Of a DNA stretch of 64,000 bases, positions 44,801 to 53,496 are shown piece by piece. The notes beneath the pieces are model-generated. The model did no database searches and was not told where the DNA came from. It was given only the letters and a program-made list of their open reading frames with translations. Source of the DNA: Bacteroidales bacterium UBA6397 (lineage in GTDB: Bacteria > Bacteroidota > Bacteroidia > Bacteroidales > UBA932); contig DJQB01000025.1 in the NCBI GenBank assembly GCA_002439875.1, positions 1-64,000 of the forward strand. Direction: 5' to 3'. The stretch's first letter is position 1; every line of letters starts with the position of its first letter. The position numbers were made by a program, and so were the translations under genes.

Positions 44801-46493
44801 CATTGAGCCATTGCTAAGTTCCGTTTTCAGCGAGATGGGAGGGAGTCTCAGCGGAAGGATAAGAGTAAGTGGTCCGACAGACTCTCTGTCGTTGGAAAGC
44901 GAGAGCACCAGATTTGAAGATGTTCTTTTGAAAGTCGGGTTTACTAATGTACCTTATTATGTCTCAGGGCCATTCTCAGTCACCGACCAAGGATTGTCTT
45001 TTGACAATGTCACTCTAAAGGACAGATTCGATGGGACCGGAACAGTTACCGGAGGCATTCTGTTCGACCATCTGAAAAACATACGGATGGACACCGGAAT
45101 CAAGATACGTGGTGTCGAAGCCATCAACATGACCGAGCATGACAATCAGGCATTCTACGGTCATCTGTTCGCAAGCGGAGATGTTCAGGTCAAAGGACCG
45201 TTCGAAGCCATCTTGCTGGATGTCAACGCGCGCACTGACAAGGATGGACATCTGCATATTCCTATAGACAACGCATCCAATGACGGCAAGAACGACTTGC
45301 TTACTTTCAAACAAGCATTCAAGGAGGTCCTCATCGATCCTTACGAAGCCATGATGAGCAAAATGTCGTCCGGCAGTGCCAAAGGCAACGACATTGGGCT
45401 TAAGCTTAGGGTCAACGCGACTCAAGGTACCGAAACTTATGTCGAGATAGACCGGGCAGCCGGAAACGTGCTAAGTGGCCGCGGGCAAGGCACTGTTGAC
45501 ATTGAGGTTCGTCCTGCGAGGGATTTGTTCACTATCAACGGTGACTACACCTTAAGGTCAGGCAATTTCCATTTCAACGCCTTGGACATAGCCAAAAGGG
45601 ATTTCACTATCTCAGAGGGTAGCACCATTCGTTTCAACGGGGACGTGATGGATAGTGACTTAGACATCAAAGGAATATATTCAACTAAGGCATCCGTAGC
45701 GACCCTGATCGCAGACACAACCGCCGTCTCGGCCCGCAGGACCGTTAACTGCGGCATTGGGATTTCCGGCAAGCTGCGTGAGCCTAAACTTTCCTTCTCG
45801 ATCGATGTCCCGGATCTTGACCCGACCACAAAATCAAGAGTGGAAAGCTCACTCAACACGGAGGACAAGGTGCAGCGTCAGTTTCTCTCGCTCCTGATTT
45901 CCGGCAGTTTCATGCCGGACGAGCAATCAGGAGTCGTGAACAACACCAACATGCTCTACTCCAATGTGGCGGAAATCATGGCCGGGCAGCTGAACAGCAT
46001 CCTTCAGAAACTGGACATCCCGCTCGACCTAGGTCTGAACTATCAGTCCAGCGAGAGTGGCACGAACATATTCGATGTCGCCGTGTCCACACAGCTCTTC
46101 AACAACAGGGTGATCGTCAACGGCAATGTCGGAAACCGGGAGCACTCTGGGGCTTCCTCAACGGAAGGGGATGTGGTAGGAAATCTTGACATCGAGATCA
46201 AACTGGACAAGTCCGGACAGCTGAGAATGAATCTGTTCTCTCATTCTGCTGACGACTACACCGCCTATCTGGACAACACACAGAGGAGCGGAGTCGGAAT
46301 CGCCTACCAGAGGGAATTCAACACTTTCAAGGAGTTCTTCCGCAATCTGTTCTCAGGCAGGAGGAGGCGTGAGCAAAAGGCCGCGACCTACGAGAACGGG
46401 GTCAGGGAAATGAAGAGAATCACCATCCCTGAGGATGAAAGGCGGGACTACGGTGATTCTGGGAAAACAACTTCTAAGGCTGCAAACAATTAA
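41898..46493 (+). CDS. tamB: TamB-like inner-membrane protein (DUF490)
   Basis: 1531 residues from the ATG at 41898, placed just after the -7 box; an upstream extension of 45 residues is rejected for that reason. One membrane anchor near residues 14-36 (IFRGVFVAIASLLFACWILV), then a very long beta-helical array of AsmA/TamB type, with repeated short amphipathic strands and many Asp/Gly turns. The C-terminal DUF490 domain is recognised by FDVAVSTQLFNNRVIVNG, NVGNREHSG, and VGNLDIEIKLDKSG. TamB-like proteins bridge the periplasm and act in outer-membrane protein assembly or phospholipid transport. The last 30 residues are basic. mgsA follows after six bases. Confidence 0.93.
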   Translation: MTQTVVASHHLNKVLKIFRGVFVAIASLLFACWILVQTPAVQTFAAKRVVASLGNVLNGRIEFSKVHIKPFTALVLKDFVILDNAPEDDWLGNKLDTIAKAGSVVTTFSLKGLRNDGIVHLKRVSIQDGMFVLASDARGSNISRLFKKSEVKKDKKPLDIKLETDRVQIRDFRFRMVNKKSEAEFRDYGLDWKNLDVSAQDLQVHDLTFDGERVVGSVEKLRVSERSGYQILSLSGKATIEKGRTSIMSLRIQDLWSDFSMNEYAMEYSSVASFSNYMEEVLMTGDAINGRVDMRSISYFAPSLRKMKSIVNLRNAHVKGLVKDLSIKNFTFSESLSGVSGTLDGRMSGLPDINRTTMDFKIRGLGFTTEGFGQFIKGFAPSASLDLSRFASGTLFHFTGNAKGTLNRLRAKGNVTSSLGSLTADVNLRDLIEKGKAIGLGGSISAMNLDVGHLAGIKQIGETTLRGAMDMSFGKGQTSLRIDTLFVEKLSALGYDYSNIIAAGTYSDNAFDGRIVCGDPNLNFLFQGLFTLSDKTRNGLYKFYASIGYADLHALNLDKRENSKISGRINANYMNISRGDLLGDLDILGLTLENDNGKHEIGDICIKSHSNNNVNRINITSSFVNGSYVGTKPFTGLIKDVQGLTVQRELPTLYKGKAAKWGNDEYDLKLDVSDARDILSFLKPGLYIAQGSKIRLNIAKDGNLTASVNSPRIALNKNYLKDIDLSIDNRDSSLNASMKSSSVTVSGLCIQNSNLMLLAKDDKFGAGFTYDNGTEPVNKGEIHLSGKLGRERHGALAINAKTHPSYIWYNDDAWNISESTIDLIGKDVRIENLTAISADQSIKINGGYSSTANDTLSVNIVKFDLGLLNNFLGDSFGLTGLATGHAIISSPWKGNAGLMMNLTADSTEIAGQRMGTLRLAGSLDNGKMRVLAKNDIDGKRTLDVRGDYLLKNKEINATADFDSLNVGYIEPLLSSVFSEMGGSLSGRIRVSGPTDSLSLESESTRFEDVLLKVGFTNVPYYVSGPFSVTDQGLSFDNVTLKDRFDGTGTVTGGILFDHLKNIRMDTGIKIRGVEAINMTEHDNQAFYGHLFASGDVQVKGPFEAILLDVNARTDKDGHLHIPIDNASNDGKNDLLTFKQAFKEVLIDPYEAMMSKMSSGSAKGNDIGLKLRVNATQGTETYVEIDRAAGNVLSGRGQGTVDIEVRPARDLFTINGDYTLRSGNFHFNALDIAKRDFTISEGSTIRFNGDVMDSDLDIKGIYSTKASVATLIADTTAVSARRTVNCGIGISGKLREPKLSFSIDVPDLDPTTKSRVESSLNTEDKVQRQFLSLLISGSFMPDEQSGVVNNTNMLYSNVAEIMAGQLNSILQKLDIPLDLGLNYQSSESGTNIFDVAVSTQLFNNRVIVNGNVGNREHSGASSTEGDVVGNLDIEIKLDKSGQLRMNLFSHSADDYTAYLDNTQRSGVGIAYQREFNTFKEFFRNLFSGRRRREQKAATYENGVREMKRITIPEDERRDYGDSGKTTSKAANN

Positions 46494-46499
46494 TCTTTA

Positions 46500-46961
46500 A
46501 TGAATATGGTAAAAAACATCGCATTGGTTGCCCACGACTCCAGAAAGCAGGAGCTTCTGGATTGGGTTCGTTACAACGCAGGCTCTCTCAAGCGTTGTCA
46601 TCTGTTCTGCACCGGCACAACCGGACGCCTTGTCTCGGAAGCTCTGACTGAGAAACTTGGTCCGGAGGCTCCGTCGATAGTCTGCATGTTGAGCGGTCCG
46701 CTTGGCGGCGACTTCGAGATCGGAGCCATGATCGCCGAGGGGAAAATAGACATGCTGGTGTTTTTCTGCGACAATCTCATCATGCAAGGTCATCAGAACG
46801 ATGTGATGGGGCTGACTCGCCTTGCCTCACTGTACAACATCCCGTTCGCCACCAACCGCAGCACTGCTGACTTTATCATTTCATCTCCGCTCTACACCAG
46901 CGAGGAGTACAAGCGCATCATCCCTAGCTGCATCGACTCCTACAAGCACCGCAAGCTATAA
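46500..46961 (+). CDS. mgsA: Methylglyoxal synthase
   Basis: 153 residues. ATG at 46500; a second ATG two codons on is possible. Conserved stretches are IALVAHDSRKQELLDWVRYN, FCTGTTGRLVSEAL, MLSGPLGGDFEIGAMIAEG with the catalytic Asp, and DMLVFFCDNLIMQGHQNDV, then NIPFATNRSTADFI. It turns dihydroxyacetone phosphate to methylglyoxal and phosphate, a bypass under phosphate limitation or sugar excess. Six bases after tamB, so probably co-transcribed. Followed by strong hairpins. Confidence 0.96.
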   Translation: MNMVKNIALVAHDSRKQELLDWVRYNAGSLKRCHLFCTGTTGRLVSEALTEKLGPEAPSIVCMLSGPLGGDFEIGAMIAEGKIDMLVFFCDNLIMQGHQNDVMGLTRLASLYNIPFATNRSTADFIISSPLYTSEEYKRIIPSCIDSYKHRKL

Positions 46962-47002
46962 TTCCTCCGGGGCTGTCACGCAGTGACTGGGGGTTGAATA
47001 AA

Positions 47003-47042
47003 GAACATGTTGGACTTTGTCCAACATGTTCCGGTCTTTTTT
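47003..47042 (+). terminator. Strong terminator of mgsA
   Basis: GAACATGTTGGAC and GTCCAACATGTTC form a perfect 13-base stem with a three-base loop, followed by CGG and a run of T to 47042. Confidence 0.85.
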
Positions 47043-47050
47043 ATAAAATC

Positions 47051-47085
47051 AAAAAAAGGCCGGAACTTCGCAGCTCCGACCTTTC
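47051..47085 (-). terminator. Second hairpin, terminator-like on the minus strand
   Basis: GGCCGGAAC...GCTCCGACC forms an imperfect stem (47058-47081) between seven A and three T. On the minus strand it ends in a long T run, typical of an intrinsic terminator, though no minus-strand gene lies upstream. Confidence 0.55.
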
Positions 47086-47322
47086 CCACTTAATACAAAC
47101 CTAATTATGAATAAAACGTATGAAGAATAGTCAACCACAAGTTATAGGCTAGAAAAAAATAAAATCCTATTAGAACCAATTAACTCTGAACGAAACATAG
47201 GCATTATCCGTGCCAAATTCAACCTTTCACATAAAAAACTCACGTATTTGTCAAAAATCTAACACAAAGCATCAGTTTTCAAAGGAGATGGTGGAGCCTT
47301 AAGCTAAACGATGACGTGAATA

Positions 47323-47354
47323 TTTGAATATATGAGAGGTGATGTTTATCTTTG
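47323..47354 (+). promoter_or_regulatory. Promoter of the GH106 gene
   Basis: TTTG (47323-47326), 20 bases, TATCTTTG (47347-47354). A start of transcription near 47361 would lie after the first ATG (47356), so the ATG at 47380 is the better start. Confidence 0.7.
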
Positions 47355-47379
47355 AATGATTTTAAGACGGACGGTCAGT

Positions 47380-50300
47380 ATGAAATTCAAGATAACACTC
47401 ACAACAATGGTCCTGCTCCTGTCATCCGGCATGACAGCGCAGGTTCCCACGGAAATGGAAGCCCCCCACTTTTCCGCTCCAAGCCCAAGCGACACTGCGG
47501 ATAGCGCACAAACATATTCATTAGTCGCCACAGCCGACTCCTCAAATCTAGCAAAAGCCTTCACGACTCCGGCTAAGGCAGCGAGACCTCAGGTCTGGTG
47601 GCACTGGATGGACGGAAATGTCTCAAAGGAAGGAATCCGGAAAGACATCGAGTGGATGGACAGAGCCGGCATCGGAGGATTTCATCAGTTCGACGCGGGA
47701 GGAATCAACATGCCAAGAGCCGCAAAAGTCAGACTCCCCTATCTAAGCGATGGTTGGAAAGACGCGTTTCGGTTTGCGCTGGATCTGGCCGACTCTCTTG
47801 AGATGGATGTCACCATCGCAAGCGCGCCGGGATGGAGTTCGACCGGCGGAACGTGGGTAAAGCCCGAAGACGCTATAAAGAAACTCGAATGGAGGTCGAT
47901 CGACACTAGAGGCGGCAGGATTTCCGTGCGGCTCCCTGACCTCTACAATGTCGTCGGCCCTTACCAAGACTACCACACCGGCAACGACCGCATCAAAATC
48001 GAACCTTACGGCAAGGATCTGTACGTTCTTGCTGTAAGACTGCCATTATCTGACAAATCGATGAGGGCCCTGACGGAAAGGATTGAGAAAAGCGGCACAG
48101 AGATAACTGTGGAGTTCAGAAAGCCCCAGACAATCAAAGCATTGACGCTCAAAAGTATGGCGATGTCAAGCAGACCGAGAAGCGGCAAAGCGCAGTGTAG
48201 GAATATCCTTGAGTGCAGTGACGATGGGGTCAAATGGAGAAAAGTCTGTGACATAGAACCAACAGTGCTACCGTACATTACCATGGACATTCCCCAGACA
48301 TGCGCCCTGTTCTTCAGGGTAAAAGGTGAGAGACTCCTGTCGTTAGACCTGTTTACCGTTTCCAAAGTAAATCATAGCCAAGAACTTGGCGGATTCGGAA
48401 TCACCCATGACTTTTGGAAATACCACACACCGTACTCAAAGGATGCGATCAGGACCTCTGACATCATCGACCTAACCGGGAAAATGAGTGCTGACGGGAA
48501 GCTTGAATGCTCGCTCCCGGCAGGACGGTGGAGAATCTACCGCTTCGGATGGTCTATCACGGGAAAGATCAATCATCCGGCATCCCCGGAAGCGACCGGA
48601 CTTGAGGTCGATAAGATGGATCCAGACGCATGGATTAGATATTTCCGCACTTACCTTGACCTCTATAAGGAAGCCTCCGACGGAATGCTCGGCGGGAAAG
48701 GAATCCGCTACCTTCTTGTAGACAGCTACGAGGCCGGCGCCTTCACCTGGACACCGAAACTTGCGGAAGAGTTCAAGTCCCGCCGTGGCTACGATCTGAA
48801 GCCGTGGCTGCCGGTGCTTGCTGGAGAGATCATCGGCAGCTCCCGGATGAGCGAGCGTTTCCTCTGGGACTGGCGCAGGACACTCGGTGAACTGTTCTGC
48901 GAGAACTACGACAGAATCAATGAGCTAATCAATGAATATGGCCTTGCGGGCCGCTACACGGAGTCCCATGAGGGAGGACGCGCCTACACCGGAGACGGAA
49001 TGGATCCGAAGATAAAGTCTACCATTCCGATGGCGGCGATCTGGATGGAGAACACCCCGACCGGATCATCTGTGCCGTCAGCCATCTGCGATGTCAGGGA
49101 ATCCGCATCCGTGTCACACATTTACGGGCAGCCGGTAGTCGCAGCCGAATCCTTCGTGGTGAACGGAGATGAAGGCAGAGCCTACACCTATTGCCCGGAA
49201 AACATGAAGTACATAGCTGATGTGGGTCTCAGCGCCGGACTCAACAGGTTCGTCATCCACGAGTCCGCCTCGCAGCCTAATGACAGATACCTCCCAGGTC
49301 TTCAGCTGTTCCGCTACGGACAATGGCTGCACAGAAACGAGACATGGGCTGAATATGCACGGGGGTTCACCGATTACCTTGCCAGGTCGAGCGCGATGCT
49401 CCAGCAGGGCACTTCCATCGCTGACATATTATTATACTATGGCGAGGACCTGAACATCACCGGACTGTACGGTGGAGATGCCTTCAGCACACTGCCTCTG
49501 GTTCCATACGGGTACAACTACGATTTTGCCAACCCGACAGTACTCAGGACCGGGGTGAGGGCCGATGGTGGTACGCTTGTGGCTCCGTCAGGAGTGCGCT
49601 ACAGGATTCTATGGCTGGACAGAAACTGCGAGGTGATGTCCTTGGACATTCTTAAAAAGATCAAGGAGTTCGCTGACGCCGGTGTCATCATCTGCGGAAA
49701 AGAGCCAAAGCAATGCGCCGGACTCAAGGCTGATGACAGAGCTTTCGCATTGATTGTGGATGACATCTGGCATTCGCAGAGGAAGAATGTGTTCACGAAA
49801 GGGCTTGAAGACTGCCTTAAGCGGTGTGGGATCGCTCCGGATTTCATGGCTACGGTCACTTCACCGGCCGATGAGCTTGTCGAAGCGGCATCACAAGGCG
49901 GCTCCGGTCACTTCGATAGGCTCAGCGACCGTGACAGGATCAGTGACCAAGAAGATGCGGTCGAGGCTCCGGCGAACGCTCCGGACCGTTACGGTGACTT
50001 TAAATATGTACACAGAAGCCTCCCGGACAGTACACAGATCTACTGGGTCAGAAACTTCTCCGGGAACAGCTTCGAAGTGGAACTCAGCTTCAGGGACGGC
50101 GGCAAGTTCGCTACCATATTCAATCCTGACAACGGTGAAGTCTCTGACATTCCGGCCGTTATCAAAGAAGACAGGTCGGTGGTGACACTTCCAATGCATG
50201 CCACTGACGCCAGGTTCGTCGTTTTGTCAAACAGACCGCAGATCGAGGTGAGCGTGGACACTGTGTTCATCAATACTACAGACACGACTATGATTTGCAC

Positions 50301-50952
50301 TTCATACTCGACTGAGGTCCACCCGGTTGACTCACTGGTGAACGGATGTCAGTTCGATACCTCAGCAACCCCGGCACAACGCAAGTTCAGTGACCCACAC
50401 ACATCGGTCACCGTGTCCGCCAAAACGCCTGTGTCCACAAAAGCGGCCAGTCAAACATCAGAAACAACTGTGATCCTGACTGTAAACTCCGTCTGGCAGG
50501 TGCACTTCGACCAGAAGAACGGCGGCACTGCCGATGAGGAGTTCCCGGAACTGGTGTCCTGGACAAGGAATGAGAATCCGATCGTGAAATATTACTCCGG
50601 AACCGCTGTCTATAAGACAACGATAGAGGCAGATTCAACCATGCTGGCCGCCAACGCAAGGATATTCATAGATTTGGGTGTCGTGAAAAACATCGCCGAC
50701 ATTTCAATCAACGGCACCCCGGCAGGTGTCCTCTGGAAAGCCCCGTTCAGGACCGCAGACATAAAACATCTTCTGAAAGAAGGCTGCAACATTTTGGAAA
50801 TCAAGGTGACAAACGTCTGGAGAAACCGTATGATCGGTGACGTCCAGCCAGGAGAGAAGCACCCGGTCACCGCCATCCGTCGCTTCTACAAATCCACCGA
50901 CAAACTCCTCCCGTCCGGTCTTCTCGGACCCGTCCGTCTCCTCGGATTATAA
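47380..50952 (+). CDS. GH106 alpha-L-rhamnosidase, secreted
   Basis: 1190 residues from the ATG at 47380. A signal peptide ends near SGMTAQ. The GH106 core begins with PQVWWHWMDGNVSKEGIRKD, GIGGFHQFDAGGINMPRAAK and ITIASAPGWSSTGGTW-like sequence, and later YLLVDSYEAG and GRYTESHEGGRAYTG. The C terminus is a galactose-binding-like beta-sandwich (FIDLGVVKNIADISINGTPA; LEIKVTNVWRNRMIGD). GH106 enzymes free terminal alpha-L-rhamnose from plant polysaccharide. The AraC regulator and rhaBA next door agree with this. Around residues 830-860 a REP-like repeat adds a low-homology stretch in frame. Its stop overlaps the AraC gene's end by six bases. Confidence 0.9.
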   Translation: MKFKITLTTMVLLLSSGMTAQVPTEMEAPHFSAPSPSDTADSAQTYSLVATADSSNLAKAFTTPAKAARPQVWWHWMDGNVSKEGIRKDIEWMDRAGIGGFHQFDAGGINMPRAAKVRLPYLSDGWKDAFRFALDLADSLEMDVTIASAPGWSSTGGTWVKPEDAIKKLEWRSIDTRGGRISVRLPDLYNVVGPYQDYHTGNDRIKIEPYGKDLYVLAVRLPLSDKSMRALTERIEKSGTEITVEFRKPQTIKALTLKSMAMSSRPRSGKAQCRNILECSDDGVKWRKVCDIEPTVLPYITMDIPQTCALFFRVKGERLLSLDLFTVSKVNHSQELGGFGITHDFWKYHTPYSKDAIRTSDIIDLTGKMSADGKLECSLPAGRWRIYRFGWSITGKINHPASPEATGLEVDKMDPDAWIRYFRTYLDLYKEASDGMLGGKGIRYLLVDSYEAGAFTWTPKLAEEFKSRRGYDLKPWLPVLAGEIIGSSRMSERFLWDWRRTLGELFCENYDRINELINEYGLAGRYTESHEGGRAYTGDGMDPKIKSTIPMAAIWMENTPTGSSVPSAICDVRESASVSHIYGQPVVAAESFVVNGDEGRAYTYCPENMKYIADVGLSAGLNRFVIHESASQPNDRYLPGLQLFRYGQWLHRNETWAEYARGFTDYLARSSAMLQQGTSIADILLYYGEDLNITGLYGGDAFSTLPLVPYGYNYDFANPTVLRTGVRADGGTLVAPSGVRYRILWLDRNCEVMSLDILKKIKEFADAGVIICGKEPKQCAGLKADDRAFALIVDDIWHSQRKNVFTKGLEDCLKRCGIAPDFMATVTSPADELVEAASQGGSGHFDRLSDRDRISDQEDAVEAPANAPDRYGDFKYVHRSLPDSTQIYWVRNFSGNSFEVELSFRDGGKFATIFNPDNGEVSDIPAVIKEDRSVVTLPMHATDARFVVLSNRPQIEVSVDTVFINTTDTTMICTSYSTEVHPVDSLVNGCQFDTSATPAQRKFSDPHTSVTVSAKTPVSTKAASQTSETTVILTVNSVWQVHFDQKNGGTADEEFPELVSWTRNENPIVKYYSGTAVYKTTIEADSTMLAANARIFIDLGVVKNIADISINGTPAGVLWKAPFRTADIKHLLKEGCNILEIKVTNVWRNRMIGDVQPGEKHPVTAIRRFYKSTDKLLPSGLLGPVRLLGL
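49873..49948. repeat. REP-like repeat inside the GH106 reading frame
   Basis: GAGCTTGTCGAAG (49873-49885) pairs with CTTCGATAGGCTC (49911-49923). The 25-base unit at 49906-49930 equals the reverse complement of 19704-19728 at 23 of 25 positions, and a GTGACAGGATCAGTGACC echo follows. It is translated in frame. Confidence 0.7.
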
Positions 50953-51843
50953 CTTGGCGACTTGTGTGGCGTTGCGGTACTCAGCGGGAGTATGCCCGGT
51001 CATGTGGCGGAAAGCAGTGAAAAAATAGTCATGATTGTTGTACCCAACATTGTAAGCCACCTCCTTGATGCTCATCGAAGTGTTTGTCAACAACTCCTTG
51101 GCCTTGCTCATACGCACCTCGTTGATGAAGCGCGCCGGAGAAAAGCCGGTATATTCCTTGAAAGTCTTGCGGAAAGATGAATAGCTAAGGCAAAGCCTCG
51201 CCGCCACCTCCTCTGGCGAGATCGTCATATAGTGGCTGTGGATCATCACCTTCGCCTGGCTGATCTTGTTCGCCGTGTCCGACTCCTGGAACTGCGAGTT
51301 CCTGTCATAGAAATACGCCAGGCTCAGCATCCGGTCGACAATCCCGGCCAGGACCTGCTGGAATCCGGACTCCTGATTCACGGCCGCTGTGATAGCAGCC
51401 GTGTACAGGTTGACAAGATCCTCATGGATGTTGACCTTGAAGATCGGCCTGTCCTTCGGGAAGAATCCTTGATGGACAAGGTTGTCTATAAACGTCCCGT
51501 TGAAACCGATCCAGTACTCCTTCCAGCCCGTGGCCTTGTCAGGATAATAGGTGTGCCACTCCCCCGGGAACAAAAGAAACATCATCCCGCTCTTGACCGG
51601 AATAGCCTTGGAACGCCCCAGGGTCTCGCAGAAGAACCTGCCCTTGCCCTCTGTTATGTAAAGCAGCTGATACTCCTGAAGCACCCTCCCGCTGGCCACG
51701 GAAAAAACATAACGCGAAGGATGGTTGCGCGGAGGATAGTCCATTCCCGGAGTGATTTCCTGAAAGCCGACGGAATTGACCGCCGTTCCCCACTTAAGGT
51801 CAACAGGGTTGACCGCCAAATATTTGAGATGTACAGAAGCCAT
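50947..51843 (-). CDS. AraC-family regulator of rhamnose genes (RhaR-like)
   Basis: 298 residues. An N-terminal cupin-like sensor (YVFSVASGRVLQEYQLLYIT, GMMFLLFPGEWHTYYPD) is joined to a C-terminal double helix-turn-helix: ISPEEVAARLCLSYSSFRKT and SIKEVAYNVGYNNHDYFFTA. Its place between the GH106 gene and divergent rhaBA, and the likeness to rhamnose regulators of Bacteroides, suggest L-rhamnose sensing. It has a consensus promoter at 51879-51909 that faces away from rhaB. Its 3' end overlaps the GH106 end by six bases. Confidence 0.9.
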   Translation of the reverse strand: MASVHLKYLAVNPVDLKWGTAVNSVGFQEITPGMDYPPRNHPSRYVFSVASGRVLQEYQLLYITEGKGRFFCETLGRSKAIPVKSGMMFLLFPGEWHTYYPDKATGWKEYWIGFNGTFIDNLVHQGFFPKDRPIFKVNIHEDLVNLYTAAITAAVNQESGFQQVLAGIVDRMLSLAYFYDRNSQFQESDTANKISQAKVMIHSHYMTISPEEVAARLCLSYSSFRKTFKEYTGFSPARFINEVRMSKAKELLTNTSMSIKEVAYNVGYNNHDYFFTAFRHMTGHTPAEYRNATQVAKL

Positions 51844-51878
51844 AGTTTCTAATGCCTATCCTTAGTGGTTGTGATTCA

Positions 51879-51909
51879 CAAATATAACAAAAAATTATTC
51901 CCTATCAAA
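51879..51909 (-). promoter_or_regulatory. Promoter of the AraC regulator gene
   Basis: Minus strand: TTTG (51906-51909), 19 bases, TATATTTG (51879-51886). The gap to rhaB (51910-51985) probably holds the activator site and rhaB promoter. Confidence 0.7.
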
Positions 51910-51985
51910 TTTCCAAGTCAGAATGTCAGAATCCTCAACTTCAAAAAACCAGAAAAAGCGAAATTTGTAGATGTAAAAATGCCAC

Positions 51986-53407
51986 ATGATTATGAGATTT
52001 CTAGCATTTGATCTCGGAGCCACGAGCGGCAGAGCCATCATCGGAACTGTCGAAAACGATAAGCTGAATTCAGAGGAAGTCTATAGATTCCCGAATGCCG
52101 TCAAGGAGATTGACGGGAAGTATTACTGGGACATCAATTCCCTTTCCGACCACTTCAAAGCTGCGCTCAAGAAGGTCGCCGCGATGGGCGTGAAGATTGA
52201 GTCCATCGGCATCGACACGTGGGGCGTGGATTTCGGCCACATCGGCAAGGACGGCGGAATCATCGGACTGCCAAGGGCTTACAGAGACCCTTACACGGAC
52301 GGCATCCCTGAGGAGGTGTTCAGGGTCATCCCTCGCGAGGAGCTATATTCCGTCACGGGAGTCCAGATCATGAACTTCAACACCATCTTCCAGCTCTACG
52401 CCCAAAGCAAGGAAGCCGGCTCAAGGCTGCCTCAGACCGACAAGATCCTATTCATGCCGGATCTGCTCGCGTACATGCTGACCGGCGGGATGATCTGTGA
52501 ATATACCGACGCCTCGACCTCCGGGCTTATCAACCCCCGCACAAGGGACTTCCAGAGAGACCTGCTTGAGCGTCTCGGAATCAACCCTTCGATCCTGCCG
52601 GACATCTCCCAGCCAGGCGCCAAGGTCGGCGTGCTCAAAAAGGAAATCTGCGAGGAGACAGGCATGGAGCCGGTTCCTGTGATCGCTGTCGCTGGACACG
52701 ACACCGCTTCCGCCATCGCGGCTGTCCCTGCGGCGGGCGAGAACTTCGCCTACCTCAGCAGCGGCACCTGGAGCCTGATGGGCATCGAATCCAAGACACC
52801 TATAATCAATGAAAGGTCTTATGAATATAACCTCACGAACGAGGGCGGAATAGAAGGCATGACACGTTTCCTCAAGAACATCACGGGGATGTGGCTGCTG
52901 GAGCAGTGCCGCAAGACCTGGGAGAGTAAGGGCCGGAAATATTCATACGCCCGGATGGAGGCAATGGCCCGCGAGGCCATAGACTTCCCGTCCACAATCA
53001 ACCCTGACGATCCTCGTTTCGCCGCCCCTAAGGACATGGACGCCGAGATCAGGGCCGCGCTCAAGGAGTCTGGCCAGAGGGTTCCTGACAATGACGGCGA
53101 GATGATCAGCTGCATCTACCACAGCCTCACGAAGAGGTACAAAGAGGTCATCGGGATGCTTCAGGGATTCGCGTCATTCAAGATTGAGAGGCTGCATGTC
53201 ATCGGCGGCGGCTCGGCCAACAAGCTGATGTGCCAGCTGACAGCCGACACCCTCGGAATCCCTGTCATCGCAGGTCCTATGGAGGGTACTGCGATCGGCA
53301 ACATCATGCTTCAGGCAAAGGTGGCAGGACTTGTCGGAGACCGCTGGGACATGCGTCGCATCATCGGAAACTCCATCCAGACAACCACCTACGAGCCTGG
53401 ATATTAA
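51986..53407 (+). CDS. rhaB: Rhamnulokinase
   Basis: 473 residues; the ATG at 51986 or the one two codons later. FGGY sugar kinase: FLAFDLGATSGRAIIGTV (phosphate 1), IESIGIDTWGVDFGHIG, PDLLAYMLTGGMICEYTDAS, VPVIAVAGHDTASAIAAVPA (conserved Asp) and LSSGTWSLMGIES. HVIGGGSANKLMCQLTADTL is the adenosine site. It phosphorylates L-rhamnulose at O1. It starts the rhaBA operon and is divergent from the AraC regulator. Confidence 0.97.
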   Translation: MIMRFLAFDLGATSGRAIIGTVENDKLNSEEVYRFPNAVKEIDGKYYWDINSLSDHFKAALKKVAAMGVKIESIGIDTWGVDFGHIGKDGGIIGLPRAYRDPYTDGIPEEVFRVIPREELYSVTGVQIMNFNTIFQLYAQSKEAGSRLPQTDKILFMPDLLAYMLTGGMICEYTDASTSGLINPRTRDFQRDLLERLGINPSILPDISQPGAKVGVLKKEICEETGMEPVPVIAVAGHDTASAIAAVPAAGENFAYLSSGTWSLMGIESKTPIINERSYEYNLTNEGGIEGMTRFLKNITGMWLLEQCRKTWESKGRKYSYARMEAMAREAIDFPSTINPDDPRFAAPKDMDAEIRAALKESGQRVPDNDGEMISCIYHSLTKRYKEVIGMLQGFASFKIERLHVIGGGSANKLMCQLTADTLGIPVIAGPMEGTAIGNIMLQAKVAGLVGDRWDMRRIIGNSIQTTTYEPGY

Positions 53408-53496
53408 CCAAGAACAGACTTTCCAGGAATCATCCGCTACGGAAGTGTACAGGAATCAACCTTAAGAATATCACAAATCAATAAACTAATAATAGC

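Larger units (their letters stand above)
46962..47322. other. Gene-free stretch between mgsA and the GH106 gene
   Basis: About 360 bases hold two hairpins (47003-47042 and 47051-47085) and then roughly 240 bases of A/T-rich sequence with no gene or clear signal that I can support. Confidence 0.5.
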
